Assembly (NCBI GenBank): GCA_038025085.1
Contig: CM076153.1
Span: forward strand, 8,215,501 to 8,279,500
Source: Tetragonia tetragonoides
Lineage: Eukaryota > Streptophyta > Magnoliopsida > Caryophyllales > Aizoaceae
Direction of reading: 5' to 3'
Length of the DNA stretch: 64,000 nucleotides
Shown here: piece by piece, positions 1 through 11,503 of the stretch
Position numbering within the stretch: the stretch's first letter is position 1
Layout of the letters: each line of letters starts with the position of its first letter
Notes under the pieces: generated by a model
Told to the model about the DNA's origin: nothing
Database searches by the model: none
The model's input: the letters and a program-made list of their open reading frames with translations, nothing else
Program-made: the position numbers and the translations under genes

Positions 1-356
1 CATAAAGACAAATATGAAACCTTTGGCAAGGATTAAACCATTTTGTCATAAGTTTCTCAGGATTTGTGATAAATATATTTGCTGCTTGAGCTATTATCTT
101 AAACTAGTGTTGTTGTTTTGTGGGCTTTCCTAAGGAAAATGGTCCTATCAGATAGGTCAGCTGAATATGATGGAAGAGCAAATATATGTAGTTAAAAAAC
201 CTACTGAAATGGGCATATGTTTTTTCCACATTTCCTAATGGTCATTTCCGTGTTTCTCTAAATTATCCCTTGCACCTTATGTCTTTTTCCCTGTATGATG
301 ACATCTGTAAATCTCACTTTATGCAATGCTTTATCAATTTGTTAGTGTTCATGCAG

Positions 357-3300
357 ATGCATCCTTTTTGGATGAATGGTCCTTTGATCAATTTCAAAGC
401 CTTTTGAATGGGTCTAGGGAAGATCAGAAGTTGCAGCAGTTACTTCAGCAGGATCACATTGCCATATTTCTGCACCTCCTTGGTTGTGATTCAAATGGTC
501 ATGCTCACCGCCCATTCTCATCTATCTATCTCAATAATGTTAAGGTTGTTGACCGGATTGCTGAGAGGGTATATAATCTACTTGAGGGTCACTTCAAGGA
601 CAATCGAACAGCATACATCTTTACGGCTGATCATGGAATGAGTGACAAAGGTTGGGAAAGTTTGGCTTCTAAACGTTGGGTTCTGTTTTTTTTTTTTTCT
701 TTTCATTTCCCATCCCGCCCTGTTTTCTTTTTTTCCTAGTTCATATTTTAAGAAGCTTACGATATAATATGCTTGTTGCTTTTCCTATCTTTCAGCCCTT
801 GCTGTGGACTGTTTTCTCTTTTGCCCATACATGTTACTCCCTCTGTTTCATAATATGTCATATATGTGATTTTTTTCTTGTTTTTCAGGATAAATCGTTT
901 TAAGAATACATAAAAACAACTAAGTAATTGATGCTGTATTTCCAAATATTCCCTTGCTTTTAATGTGGATTCAAATTTTAAATGTTTGATGTGGTTTTTC
1001 AAGAAGGGTATTTTAATAAGTAGCTTTATTATTTTATTTTAATTTAATTATTAAGTTTTTTAATGCGTGTGCTATATTAATATACAGTACTTATCTTATG
1101 AAACAGAGGGAGTAGTTTACTATAGATGATATTTATATTCAAGGATTATAGAGTCACTGCTGAAAGGCATAATGTCAAATGTCCTTATTTTATTTTATCA
1201 TGAGAGAATGTAGAACACTATTTTTATCATGTAAATTTATTTTGATGTGTCCTCAAACTTATTGGCGGATTTGTCACTTGTATGAAGCCTCTTATCAAAC
1301 AAATTTATGAGGAACAAAGACCATGTGTATAGGTGATGCTGACAGTAGGAGAATGAAATAAAACTATGCCTCCAAGGTAATTGAGATGAATTTTCTGCTT
1401 ATTAGAATTCATGAGATCACATATTAATGCAAAAATGAAGTGGACAATCACATAAAAAAGTCTGATGGAGGAGTGAACTGGTTTAATTGTTATCTGGAAG
1501 TATCTCCAATTAGGTTGCATTTGTTTGGCAATTTGGGAAATCCAGGAGTAGGAATCGGAATCCCATCCCAGTTGATGGATGATGTTTAATGGCTAAACCT
1601 ACAGTCATTGGACACCTCATTCCCATGGCGAGGCTTTTTAACCACCATTATTCCTTAAAACCAAATAGTAACTCCTGATGTGTTCTTATCTTTTCATCAT
1701 ATTGGTTTATCTTTGCCCAAAGTACTGTTTCTTATAAATGCTGACATATTTAAACCTGATGCATAGGTAGTCATGGGGATGGGCATCCTACAAATACCGA
1801 TACTCCCCTTGTTGCTTGGGGAGCAGGAGTAAAAACTCCAAAGCCCATCTCCGGCAATCATTCGGATTGTGGTTTTCGTTTTGTTGATGAACATTCACAT
1901 GACACGCCAACACCTCATGAGTGGGGTCTTGATGGCATAGAGAGGGTGGATGTCAACCAGGCTGATATTTCACCTTTGATGGTTATTCTCTTCCCTAAAT
2001 CATTTGTTTGGTATACTTTATTATTCTTAATTCCTTACAGTCTAATATCCGTTGTTCTCATATGTAATTTGATTTGGCTTCTTCACAGTCCACTCTACTT
2101 GGCCAGTCATGTCCTGTAAATTCAGTCGGAAGTTTACCCCTTGATTACGTTGATTTCACTGAGGTACGTTCAAGATTACTTGCTTGACTATCTATTTAGC
2201 AACTTAAGATTACGTTGTTCCTTCCAATCACTAACTAAAGTTTTCCAGGCAGAAGAAGTTGAGGCTGTACTTGCTAATACCAAGCAAATTCTGAATCAAT
2301 TCCTTCAAAAGTCATGTATCCTTCTCACTACAGTGTCAATTTAGGCTTTCGAGGTTGATTTTCACTGTACTTGCTCTTATTATATTTATATTAATATCTC
2401 ACTGTAGTGTCATGTCTCCTTCAAGTGTGTGCCTGTGGTAAATACAATTCTTGTTCCTCCTTAAGCTAGTCTCTCTTGTCCATTCTTCTATTTTTGGGGG
2501 TTATACATTTTTTTTTAATAAGTCATTGATACCAGCCAGAAGGCAACTAGGCAGACCTCTAACTCCCAAACTCAACAGCTTGCCTACAACCAAATAAAAG
2601 CCCGCCATTTCCTACCTTCTAGGAAGGGCTTCATGACCACCCAACCATCATGTGCAAGGGATCTTTTAATCCATTTTGTGCATGCAAGATTGTCAGTTAT
2701 TTATGGTAATACTGTACATAATTTATTTCCTCATTACTTTTTATATTTTCTTGTAAATGTTTTTTGCTTTTTGCTTGTGTTAACCTTCAATCGTACAATG
2801 TCTAATGATTTTACTACCTGTATCTTGGAGGGTGTTGTCGGTGGTTGTCGGGGATTTGAACATTTATTTATTTTTCTTGACAAAAGTTAGATATAAAACA
2901 GTCACATTCCTTGCATTTTAAACCTTTCAAGCCCTTAGCCAATTATTCATCTGCGCTGGATAAAATTGGAGAGCTTATCTCAGCTGGAGATTATCGAAGT
3001 GCACTGAAATCATCGGAAAACCTCAGGAAACTGGCACTTGATGGACTTCATTATTTCCAGACTTACGATTGGATGATGCTCATGGCAATGGTGACTCTTG
3101 GATATATTGGTTGGATTGTCTATCTTGTTCTTCATGTGCTGCAATCTTATACTAGCTTGCCTGGTGAGATCACAAGGAAGGAGCAGGCTGTGCCTCTGCA
3201 AAACAAACCTGGAAAGGTATAGCTTTGAGGTTTATACTTGTTTTCAAATACATAAACATGCCTATATTGTGGTGAAATCACAAGGAACTCACTCGGTTGG

Positions 3301-6300
3301 TGCGTGTCCTAGGCAACTTGTTTCTCCGAGTCATGGTACATGTGCACTTACGCTGTCTTCCTGTGGTTGCGTATTACTCCAAAAGCATTCAGTATTTCCA
3401 TCAGTAGTCCATATGCTGTTGTTAGCCGGGTGCAGTGAATGATATAGATCATAGATGCATCAATGGAGAAATTATGACATGAATTTCCAAAATTTAGGCA
3501 TCAAATTTGTATCCTCAGCTTAATTCTTTCTATGTAAAAATGCATCTTTAGGGTTTATCTTTCGGGTTGCCTATGCATAAATTTTAATTTCTATTTTATC
3601 AAGTTATGGGCCAACACGACTACCCTAGTTTCCTATTCCTTGTTGCATATTATCCGCAATTTCTTCCCATTCCGTATAGCAGAGCAATTCACATTCCCGG
3701 TCCCCTTTTGAGTGACTTGCATAAAGAAAAAAGGGTGAGGCAGATAATCGTGTTGCTAAAAGTCTTAGTATTTTAGGCAAAGAGGCCCAAGACATATCTG
3801 AATTTATTTGGTGGGAACTGTATTCCGGGGACTGTTTGTTGTACTTGATAGTCTTCTCCACGTATTTGCAAGAAATTAAGATTCTTCGATACGAAACTTT
3901 ATGAAAATAGCCGTGTCACTTGTAAGAGTCTTCATCTTTATTTCTAATTTAAAAATTTTGAGATATCTATTTGTAATACGTGGACATACATGCACAAATT
4001 CATAGGCACAAGCAAGTTATGCATGGATATAGCAGTATATTCCTCTATTTGAGTGGCATGCCTTGTAAGCTTTTGCGATGTTATTTGTTGTGTGTTGTTC
4101 ATTCTGGTGGTCATCTTTGCAAATGGTTTGATCTTAGTCTAAAGCTCTAAGTTTGGACCTCCTTTCTTTTCTTTGTATCTTATGTTTAGCAGGGTTCCAA
4201 CTTCCAAATGTCTCGCTTTTGCGGTCATCTTGTTAGAATAATTATCTTTTTCTTATAAGAATGACTAGAACCACCTTGATTGCTGTTTTACGCATCTAAG
4301 TCTCTCAAAACTCTTCTCATTCTTGCAGGTTTATATACTTGGAAGCTTGTTCATCGGGGCATTTTCAATTATACTTCTTATTGAGCGTTCACCTCCTCTC
4401 TACCATGCTTATAGTGCCATGACTATTTTTCTTTGGACTCAAATTCTAAGTGAATATCAGTTTCTAAATGCTTTAAGGAGGATCTTGCAGAAAGATAAAC
4501 CCAGTTATACCATCAAACTTCTTGCCTAGTGTGCTGTTTCACTGATTGTTCTTGAACTTCTGGTAATGGTAGCAATCAACTGTTCTACTACTATTCATGA
4601 AAATATTTACTCGACTTCCTGATATAGATTCTGAGGTGCTATTCCCTTGCTTAGGTACACAGTTTCACGGAAAGGCATCTATACACCTGGTGCTTCCTAG
4701 CTGTTGGCATTGTAGCTCCCTTTTATCTTTATTATGCAATTCCATGGAGATCATGGGTACCAGCATTTGTGTGGGTATCATGTTGGTCTCTATCAATTTT
4801 CACGTTGATGCCTGCAGAAATTCCTGACAATACTTTGTTAGTGTAAGTTTTCCCATTGACCTGTCTTTTGTTTTTCTCCAGCACCATTTTGGTAACCTTG
4901 TCACCATGTTATAAACTTTGTGGCAATTTGAATTTGGCAATGTGTCTCTTTTGTGTGACGTGTAAACTATGCAAGTAAAATCCGATTAGCGACAGACTGG
5001 AGAGTGTAGAATCAGCTAACCTTAGCTTAGTAGGTCATATCGGATATTTTAAAATAGTTTATGTTTGTGCTTTCTTTGTTCACAGGATTGTTAGTGGAAT
5101 TCTCATAGTGTCAATTGGAGTAGCTGCAAGGTGGCTAGAACTGCATGCTGAAGAGAATAAATATTGGCAACCCATACTTATGAACTGTGCAAATCGAGGA
5201 TCCCGATGCTTTTTACTCTGCAGGTGCCTAGATGTTTGCTACTTTAGAACCTTTTTCAAGGATTTAAAATTTTAAATGTATCCATCTGGTTCTTTCTTCC
5301 TATTCTTTTTTGATCACTTCATGAACATGACCATGATACTTCGCCACCCATAAAATAATAGGCTTTTCTGGTGGGTTTATCATCTGTCATGGTCCCCCTG
5401 TCAACGTCACACAGAACCGAAAAGCAAGAATTGCGTGTGTTGCATCAGCTGGTAAACTGGCTTGTTGCAGGTAACCCTGAGTATCTTCTCATTTTTCATA
5501 TTGCCTCGTTATCTTCCAAGATTGTACAATATAAAGTTGAGTCTATATATCTTCAGTATGCATCATGAGCACGTGACATTTGTCTTTGAAATTCGATTTT
5601 TACTGATATCAACACATTTTCCGAAGATAGTGTCTGTGTAGTTCTACCGTCTCTTGTTACTTTATTACCCAAATCTGGCACGTGATGGTTCTGTAGTGTC
5701 TTCTTTGCCTTTTTCTTTTTTGGTTATTTGTGATGCTCTAGAATTGGTTTTTCTTCTATGGAGGGTGATATGTATTTTTAGAACTTGAATTGCTTTTGTT
5801 CAACCAACTATTTTTGTCTTCTGGACCTTGCAAGTGGCTTTGGTATTTGGTAACTTAAGTTGGCTGGTTTGACTTGATTGTGCCAAGTTCAACGAGACAG
5901 TCATTTGTATAGTGTATACATTTTGCATTTGCTTGTATAAGTACTGTTTACACTGACAGCTTATCTGTTTTCTGGTAGGTTTTTCAATAGTTCTTCCCTT
6001 GTTCTCAGCACCTAGCCTTTTGTCTAGACTAACTTCCATATTTCTTGGATTTGCACCGGCATTTCTGCTTCTATCCATTGGGTAAACCTGCTTTCTTAAT
6101 TTCTCATACAACTGAAGTTAATTACAGTACATTGGCATGTTGGAATGGCAGCAAATGATGTTTTTAACTTTCGTGCAGATACGAAGCTTTATTCTATGCA
6201 GCCCTTTTCCTTGTACTAATGGCCTGGATAGTATTCGAAAATACCACACTGTATCTAAGTAAGGTGAAAAGATCATCAGTTTCTGCAAGTAGTGTAGACG

Positions 6301-9224
6301 AAAAGGTCATTGCTGAGCAGGAGGATCGATTTCTGGAGTTGTCAGATGTGAGAATCCCGTTGATATTTGTAAGTGCCATTTCTTCGTCCTCATCAGTGGA
6401 AAATTAGTATGCTATGGTACAGATACATATACATCTGCCCAGCTCAGAATGCACATAGTACAGTTATTTAGCACCCAAGATTTTGTTATGTATGATTAGC
6501 ATATATAAGTTTGGTTCTTCATGATTCTTTACTTACATTTTTACCCGTGGAAAAATGTTTCTTCATGTCTGTGTCTTTTCGGGACTTAAATGTAAAAACA
6601 TAAACCAGTATGTTAGAATTATAGACAGGTTATTCACTTGACAAATAAAAAAATGAACCTGATTTTGCATGCATACATGGATTCAGGTACCAGCCTGTGT
6701 CTTACAATTAATAAATATTAGAAACTTCAGACTACTTAAGGTGTTCTATGAAATGTGTACTACAGTAAAACTGTATTATATTGGCAAGGTGAGATTGACA
6801 TGCTGGAGTATAATGAATTTCTCAAGCATAAATGTAGCTAGAATTGCAGTTTCCGTAAACTATATTTCCTCCTGCATTCTCTATCTGATGTAAAAGTGGG
6901 AAGGTGGTTATATCTAGGCACCTTCAAGTGATATGTTCTTGTTCTGTAAGGGATAAGGAAGGTAACTCATCAGTAGTAGTAGGCTCCCTCCATCATCTTC
7001 TAGAATTTGTGCTTATAGATGAACTATCGTGTTTTCTGGGATAATGAGTGCCTTTTGAACTATATTTGGCAACAGCTGGTTTTGCTAGCTTCTCTGTGGA
7101 AACTCTGCTGTGGTTTTATAAAGATTGCTACAATGAAATAACATTCTGATGAAAAAAAAATTCATAAGAGAAAAAGTCACCATTACAATTGAATGCTGTT
7201 ATAATCAGTCTCCTGTATGAAACTTGAAGTTGCTGAACACAGCGTCCAATTCGCAGTAGTTATGAGTTAGGGCCTGTTCTCTTCACCTTCTTTTTACTGA
7301 ACTTATCTGCACAATACTGAACTTAACTGAAATTTACTGAACTGAACTGAATTTTTCTGAACTGAACTTATTTTTACTGAATCTACAATTACAAAGAGTA
7401 AATTTGTTCTTTGGTTTACCGAACTCTACTGAATTTTTCTGAACTGAACTTCTTTTTACTGAACTAAACTGAATTTTACTGAACTGAACTGAATTTTACT
7501 GAATACTTCATGGGAAAGTTGAGGAGAACAGGCCCTTAATCTTGCTTTTTATCTAGTTCTGTACCAGATTCTGCAGGATATTTTCTCAAAATTTTGGTAC
7601 TCTGTTCTAGCAATTCTAAAGTTGAGACTGACATTTTATTGATCTCAGATGGTGTTGTTCAATGTTGCCTTTTTTGGCACGGGAAACTTTGCAAGTATTG
7701 CAAGTTTTGAGATTTCATCTGTTTACCGTTTCATCACAATCTTCAGTGTAAGTAAAGAAGGAACATGTATAAAGCGCTCACTGATTTTTGATAGCTGGTT
7801 ATGCTAATATGATGTATTCAAATTGCAGCCGTTTTTGATGGCAGCGCTCCTAATTTTTAAGTTATTTATTCCCTTCATGCTTGTAATGTAAGTACTCTCT
7901 TTTTTCCCACCTCTCACCCTCGGGGAGCATGTAAAGTTTAATTTATGTTCTTGCTGCTGTGAGTGCTGTCAAATTATTCTACCCCCCTGCTGGAACTTGA
8001 TTGTTTTGATATTGTATGCAGTTGTGTCTTCAGTGCCATAACCAAGCTCATTCGAGTTCCACGCTTGGGATTATATTTTCTTGTTATTCTTTTCTCAGAC
8101 GTGATGACAATCCATTTCTTCTTCCTGGTATGTCTCTCTTCTTGTTTAAGATGTTCATGTTATACATGAAATTGACTTTGTCAATGATCTCGTTGAATTG
8201 TGGTGAGGAAAGAAAAGTAATGCGGTCTGTTTCCTTTATATAACTGTTGTTTTGCCCTAGTATCATACGATGTTGTCTATTTCTGGACACCTACTCTCGT
8301 GCTTGTGCCCCTAGTATATGTTTTACTGTGGTTTTCCTGGTGGACTGTTGATCTGTTTTGTATAATCACTAAATTCTAACACAAAATTCTCTTGTACAAC
8401 CGATGTTCCGTACGACGGGTGAAACCGGCCCATAATACCCTCAAAAGTGACCCTTGATCTGTTAACATGACCCCTAAATTGTTTAAAGTGTCCCCTAAAT
8501 CACACCATTGCACAGTACACCAGATGTACCAGAGCAGTGCTCAAATTCTCATCGAGGGTGCATTTATCATATGTAATTGTCAGTGAAAGTCAACAGCACA
8601 TTGAAACAGGAATGTTGTATTTCATAAATTAAGATATTATTAATCAAGCACTTGAAATAACTTTGTCCAGAATGCTGTTAAGGGCTCACTAAGGCATGCT
8701 GAACCCTATTACAGCCCTTTAGGATGAATCTGTCACATTCACTCACACTGTGTGTGATCTGCAAACATCCCTTGCTAGTTATCTCGATTTATGATCCCAT
8801 CTTCTCTGCAACTTGCTATCATCAGGTTTCTAAATGATGTGACAACTTGTATGCAAATTTAACCCAGTGATTTTATCTATCCTACTTCTTTCTCCATAAT
8901 GAATGCGATGGATTTACTTCGTTGTCTTGCTTAGTATTACAGTGATTCTTGGTTTAGTCAAATAGGTTGGAGTAAATCAGAGTCGCATCCAGGCCACCCG
9001 GCCTGTGCTAATCTGTATAGTCGAAATTATGCTACTGATGAAACTTTGTTATGGAACAGGTCCGAAATACTGGAAGTTGGATGGAGATTGGCAACAGCAT
9101 TAGCCACTTTGGTATAATGAGTGCCCAAGTTGTGTTCGTGCTTTTGCTCTTTGCATTGACAAATATATACACAAAGGACATTCAGATTAAATCTACCTCT
9201 TCATTGTCTCATAAACAAGTTTGA
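357..9224 (+). CDS. PIGN: GPI ethanolamine phosphate transferase 1 (PIG-N/Mcd4), 3' part, with two coding lesions
   Basis: ER membrane enzyme that adds ethanolamine phosphate to the first mannose of GPI-anchor precursors. Exons read: 357-650, 1767-1981, 2089-2163, 2249-2315, 2891-3216, 4329-4562, 4655-4842, 5086-5223, 5362-5470, 5979-6081, 6179-6368, 7649-7747, 7829-7887, 8022-8127, 9060-9224. The first exon carries the end of the alkaline-phosphatase-like catalytic domain (HLLGCDSNGHAHRP, then TADHGMSD); the second continues with GSHGDGHP and VDVNQADISPLM. From about 3060 on, the exons encode the multi-membrane-span PigN region. The N-terminal half lies upstream of the window. All exon phases join except two places: an in-frame TAG at 4527-4529, and a one-base loss somewhere in 5157-5215, after which the frame ends in TLQ and joins AFLVGLSS of the next exon. 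So this copy may be a recent pseudogene, or the sequence has errors. Family identity is secure from the catalytic motifs. Confidence 0.9.
837..1112. mobile_element. Stowaway-type MITE in a PIGN intron
   Basis: Terminal inverted repeats CTCCCTCTGTTTCATAA and TTATGAAACAGAGGGAG are flanked by TA on both sides (835-836 and 1113-1114). CTCCCTC ends with a TA target duplication are the Stowaway (Tc1/mariner) signature. The interior is AT-rich and non-coding. It lies in the intron 651-1766. Confidence 0.85.
7270..7535. mobile_element. Tourist/PIF-Harbinger-type MITE with CTGAA repeats
   Basis: Ends GGGCCTGTTCTC and GAGAACAGGCCC are inverted repeats flanked by TTA direct repeats (7267-7269 and 7536-7538), as expected for PIF-Harbinger. 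The interior is mostly degenerate repeats of ACTGAACTGAA. It sits in the PIGN intron 6369-7648 and has no coding capacity. Confidence 0.8.
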
Positions 9225-9486
9225 ATCTTGTTGTAATAGCACCATCAGAGGCCAATTTTGTCTTCCTGTAGTTTTTTTTGTTTTTTTTTTTTTGTGTGTA
9301 CAGCACCTTTTTATAGTTGTTAATCTTTTTGAGGCGTAATCTTTATTTAGAATGATCTGGAAATTGAATATCCCACTTAACTATTTTTTGACAGTTGTGG
9401 GGTTTTGTTCGAAATTCTTGAGTTTATTAGGGTTTATTAACTGGAAAGGAGTAGTAATATTGGTAGAATTCGAATATACACTCACT

Positions 9487-9601
9487 TCACATGTTCGAGT
9501 CCCCTCACAGCCACTAAAGATTTTTCTAGTCGTTAACTTCAAGATCCATGTTTTCATGAGATTAGTCAAGCAAAGTTTGGACACCCATATTATCTAAAAA
9601 A
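9487..9601 (+). mobile_element. 5'-truncated SINE with target-site duplication
   Basis: A short insert ends in ATTATCTAAAAAAA and is bracketed by the 11-bp direct repeat ATACACTCACT (9476-9486 and 9602-9612). It contains GTTCGAGTCCC, like a tRNA-type box B, and the tail GATTAGTCAAGC, shared with the element at 42206. The shared tail with an A-run and target duplication supports SINE retroposition. Assignment to the Amaranthaceae AmaS family is from memory and tentative. Confidence 0.65.
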
Positions 9602-9940
9602 ATACACTCACTGCATGATCAAAACTTGAAGATCTTAATCTTAACCACTAATTAACCTTTAATTAATCTTTGGATAAAAGAATGATAGAACATGCCGTGT
9701 TTACTAAATGAATCTGAGTTTCAGAAGATCAAACAACATGAATGACATGAACAGCTAGCACCAAGAGCATGTGCTTGTTGGACCGATTGTTTTCAATCAC
9801 TTATCAATTCAAGATCATATTATAAAGTTATGCAACAGCTCATTGTCTTATCAAATTTTGATGTCTATAATCGTACGAGTAGCTTTTTAGTCTCTTGATT
9901 AGCAAAGGGCCAATCACAACAAGTCAACAACATCCACTAA

Positions 9941-10111
9941 GGCCCTGTTCTCTACAACGGAATGGTGCGGGACGGTGAGGAACGGAACGGATTGGAACGG
10001 AACGGCGCGGCGCGGATAATTCAAAAATATGTAAGACAAAATGAAGTACAGAATGCGGCGCGGAATGGAACGGAACGGAATGCAGCATGGAATCGACGAA
10101 AAGAACAGGGC
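9941..10111. mobile_element. Short PIF-Harbinger-type MITE with GGAACGG repeats
   Basis: Ends GGCCCTGTTCT and AGAACAGGGC are inverted repeats flanked by TAA (9938-9940 and 10112-10114). The interior is built from degenerate GGAACGGAACGG units. The ends resemble those of the MITE at 7270, so the two may share a transposase source. Confidence 0.75.
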
Positions 10112-10114
10112 TAA

Positions 10115-11503
10115 CTCTTCAAGTTTTTGTAGTCAAACCTCCATTTCAAGTTTCCCATCTCGTTACAACTCAATTACTCCCCTCAATTAGACAATAGTAC
10201 TCAATTAGTTTACACCGAAATAAAAAAATATTTGGTTGACTCTGTATATTAACAATCCTATAATTTTATTTATCGGAATTTTTTGGCCTTCTAAATTCCG
10301 AAAAATGAAGCTTGTATTAAATATTTTGGAGGAAGTTGGAGAAGCACTGAAACTTGAACAAATACATGATCCGTCATGTGCGCGGACGACACCTTCGCCG
10401 AGGTCACCGTTACCCAAAACGTACTGATATATGGGCTTTGGAGATGGAGCCTCTTGAAACTCAAACTCCCCTCAATAATAAGCCACTGTTATGTTATTCT
10501 ACTAACAAATCTGTAATCTAATACTGGGGTTTGGTTTTGTTTAATTGTGTATGGTACTTGTATATAGTTGAGAATATACCATACAAATAAAATATTTATA
10601 GGGGTGACCAATATGAGGATTGAGGAGTGAAAATGCAGGAGAATCAAATTAATCATTGCATTAAAATATAGTCGCTAATAACACCATACACTCAACGGCA
10701 TCGGATATAGATTTGTGGTTAATTAGCTCTAGAAATATAATCTAATAGTATGTGGACGTTGTGAGAGAGCTTGGCTTTATTAAGTTTTGTTTTTCCCTTC
10801 GTCGTTATAAAAACTTGAATAAACTAATTTGAATCGAGCTGAGTTTTTCTGCTTAACATTTATTCCTTTATAACTCGTCAAATAGATTTGTTAAAAAAAA
10901 AAAAAACATTACAATCACCACCGTATTTGTTTATGTTTTATGAATGAGGACAACAGTGAGAGTGAAGAGATGTGGGAGTGATTGACAATTGGTTGAAATA
11001 GAGAAAACTAGTCGTTACTTACACCGGAATTGAGAGTAAGCAATGAGTACATAAAAGACATGCTGAAAGAGAGAGAGAAGTGGAAATGACTAAGGAAAAA
11101 GAAACACAATGATAGAGTTAGGATTTTTGGTTTCTCCTTATTTCCATGCTCAATTTAGGCCTTTTTTAATGCCTTGATTTTGATTTCATGTAAGCTTGAG
11201 TTTGACTCTAACAGAAAATATCAGATCTTAAAAAAGTTATATAAACTCCACTATAAACTGAATAACTAAGAGAAATGAACATATATAATGTGTATTTAGC
11301 GTTGAATATTGATATATATTGTCATAATTTTGGGTACAAATACTACCATTTTAGTGGTAGAAAAACTAGTATACAAATTTGGCCCAAATCACCCCAACAA
11401 CAAAACCCCACAAACAAATCAATCAATTCATCCACCACCCCCCTCTTTTCTGAACCAAATCACAATAATTTACCAACAAAATAACCAAAACAAAAAGAGC
11501 TCA
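10115..11503. other. Intergenic DNA between PIGN and the peroxidase gene
   Basis: AT-rich sequence with poly-A/T runs. I see no coding exon, RNA gene or clear element. The last few hundred bases are the 3' flank of the peroxidase gene. Confidence 0.5.

Noticed and set aside
1516..1700. Possible MITE with TTTGTTTGG and CCAAATAG ends in a PIGN intron
   Set aside because: The inverted match is short and no target duplication was found.
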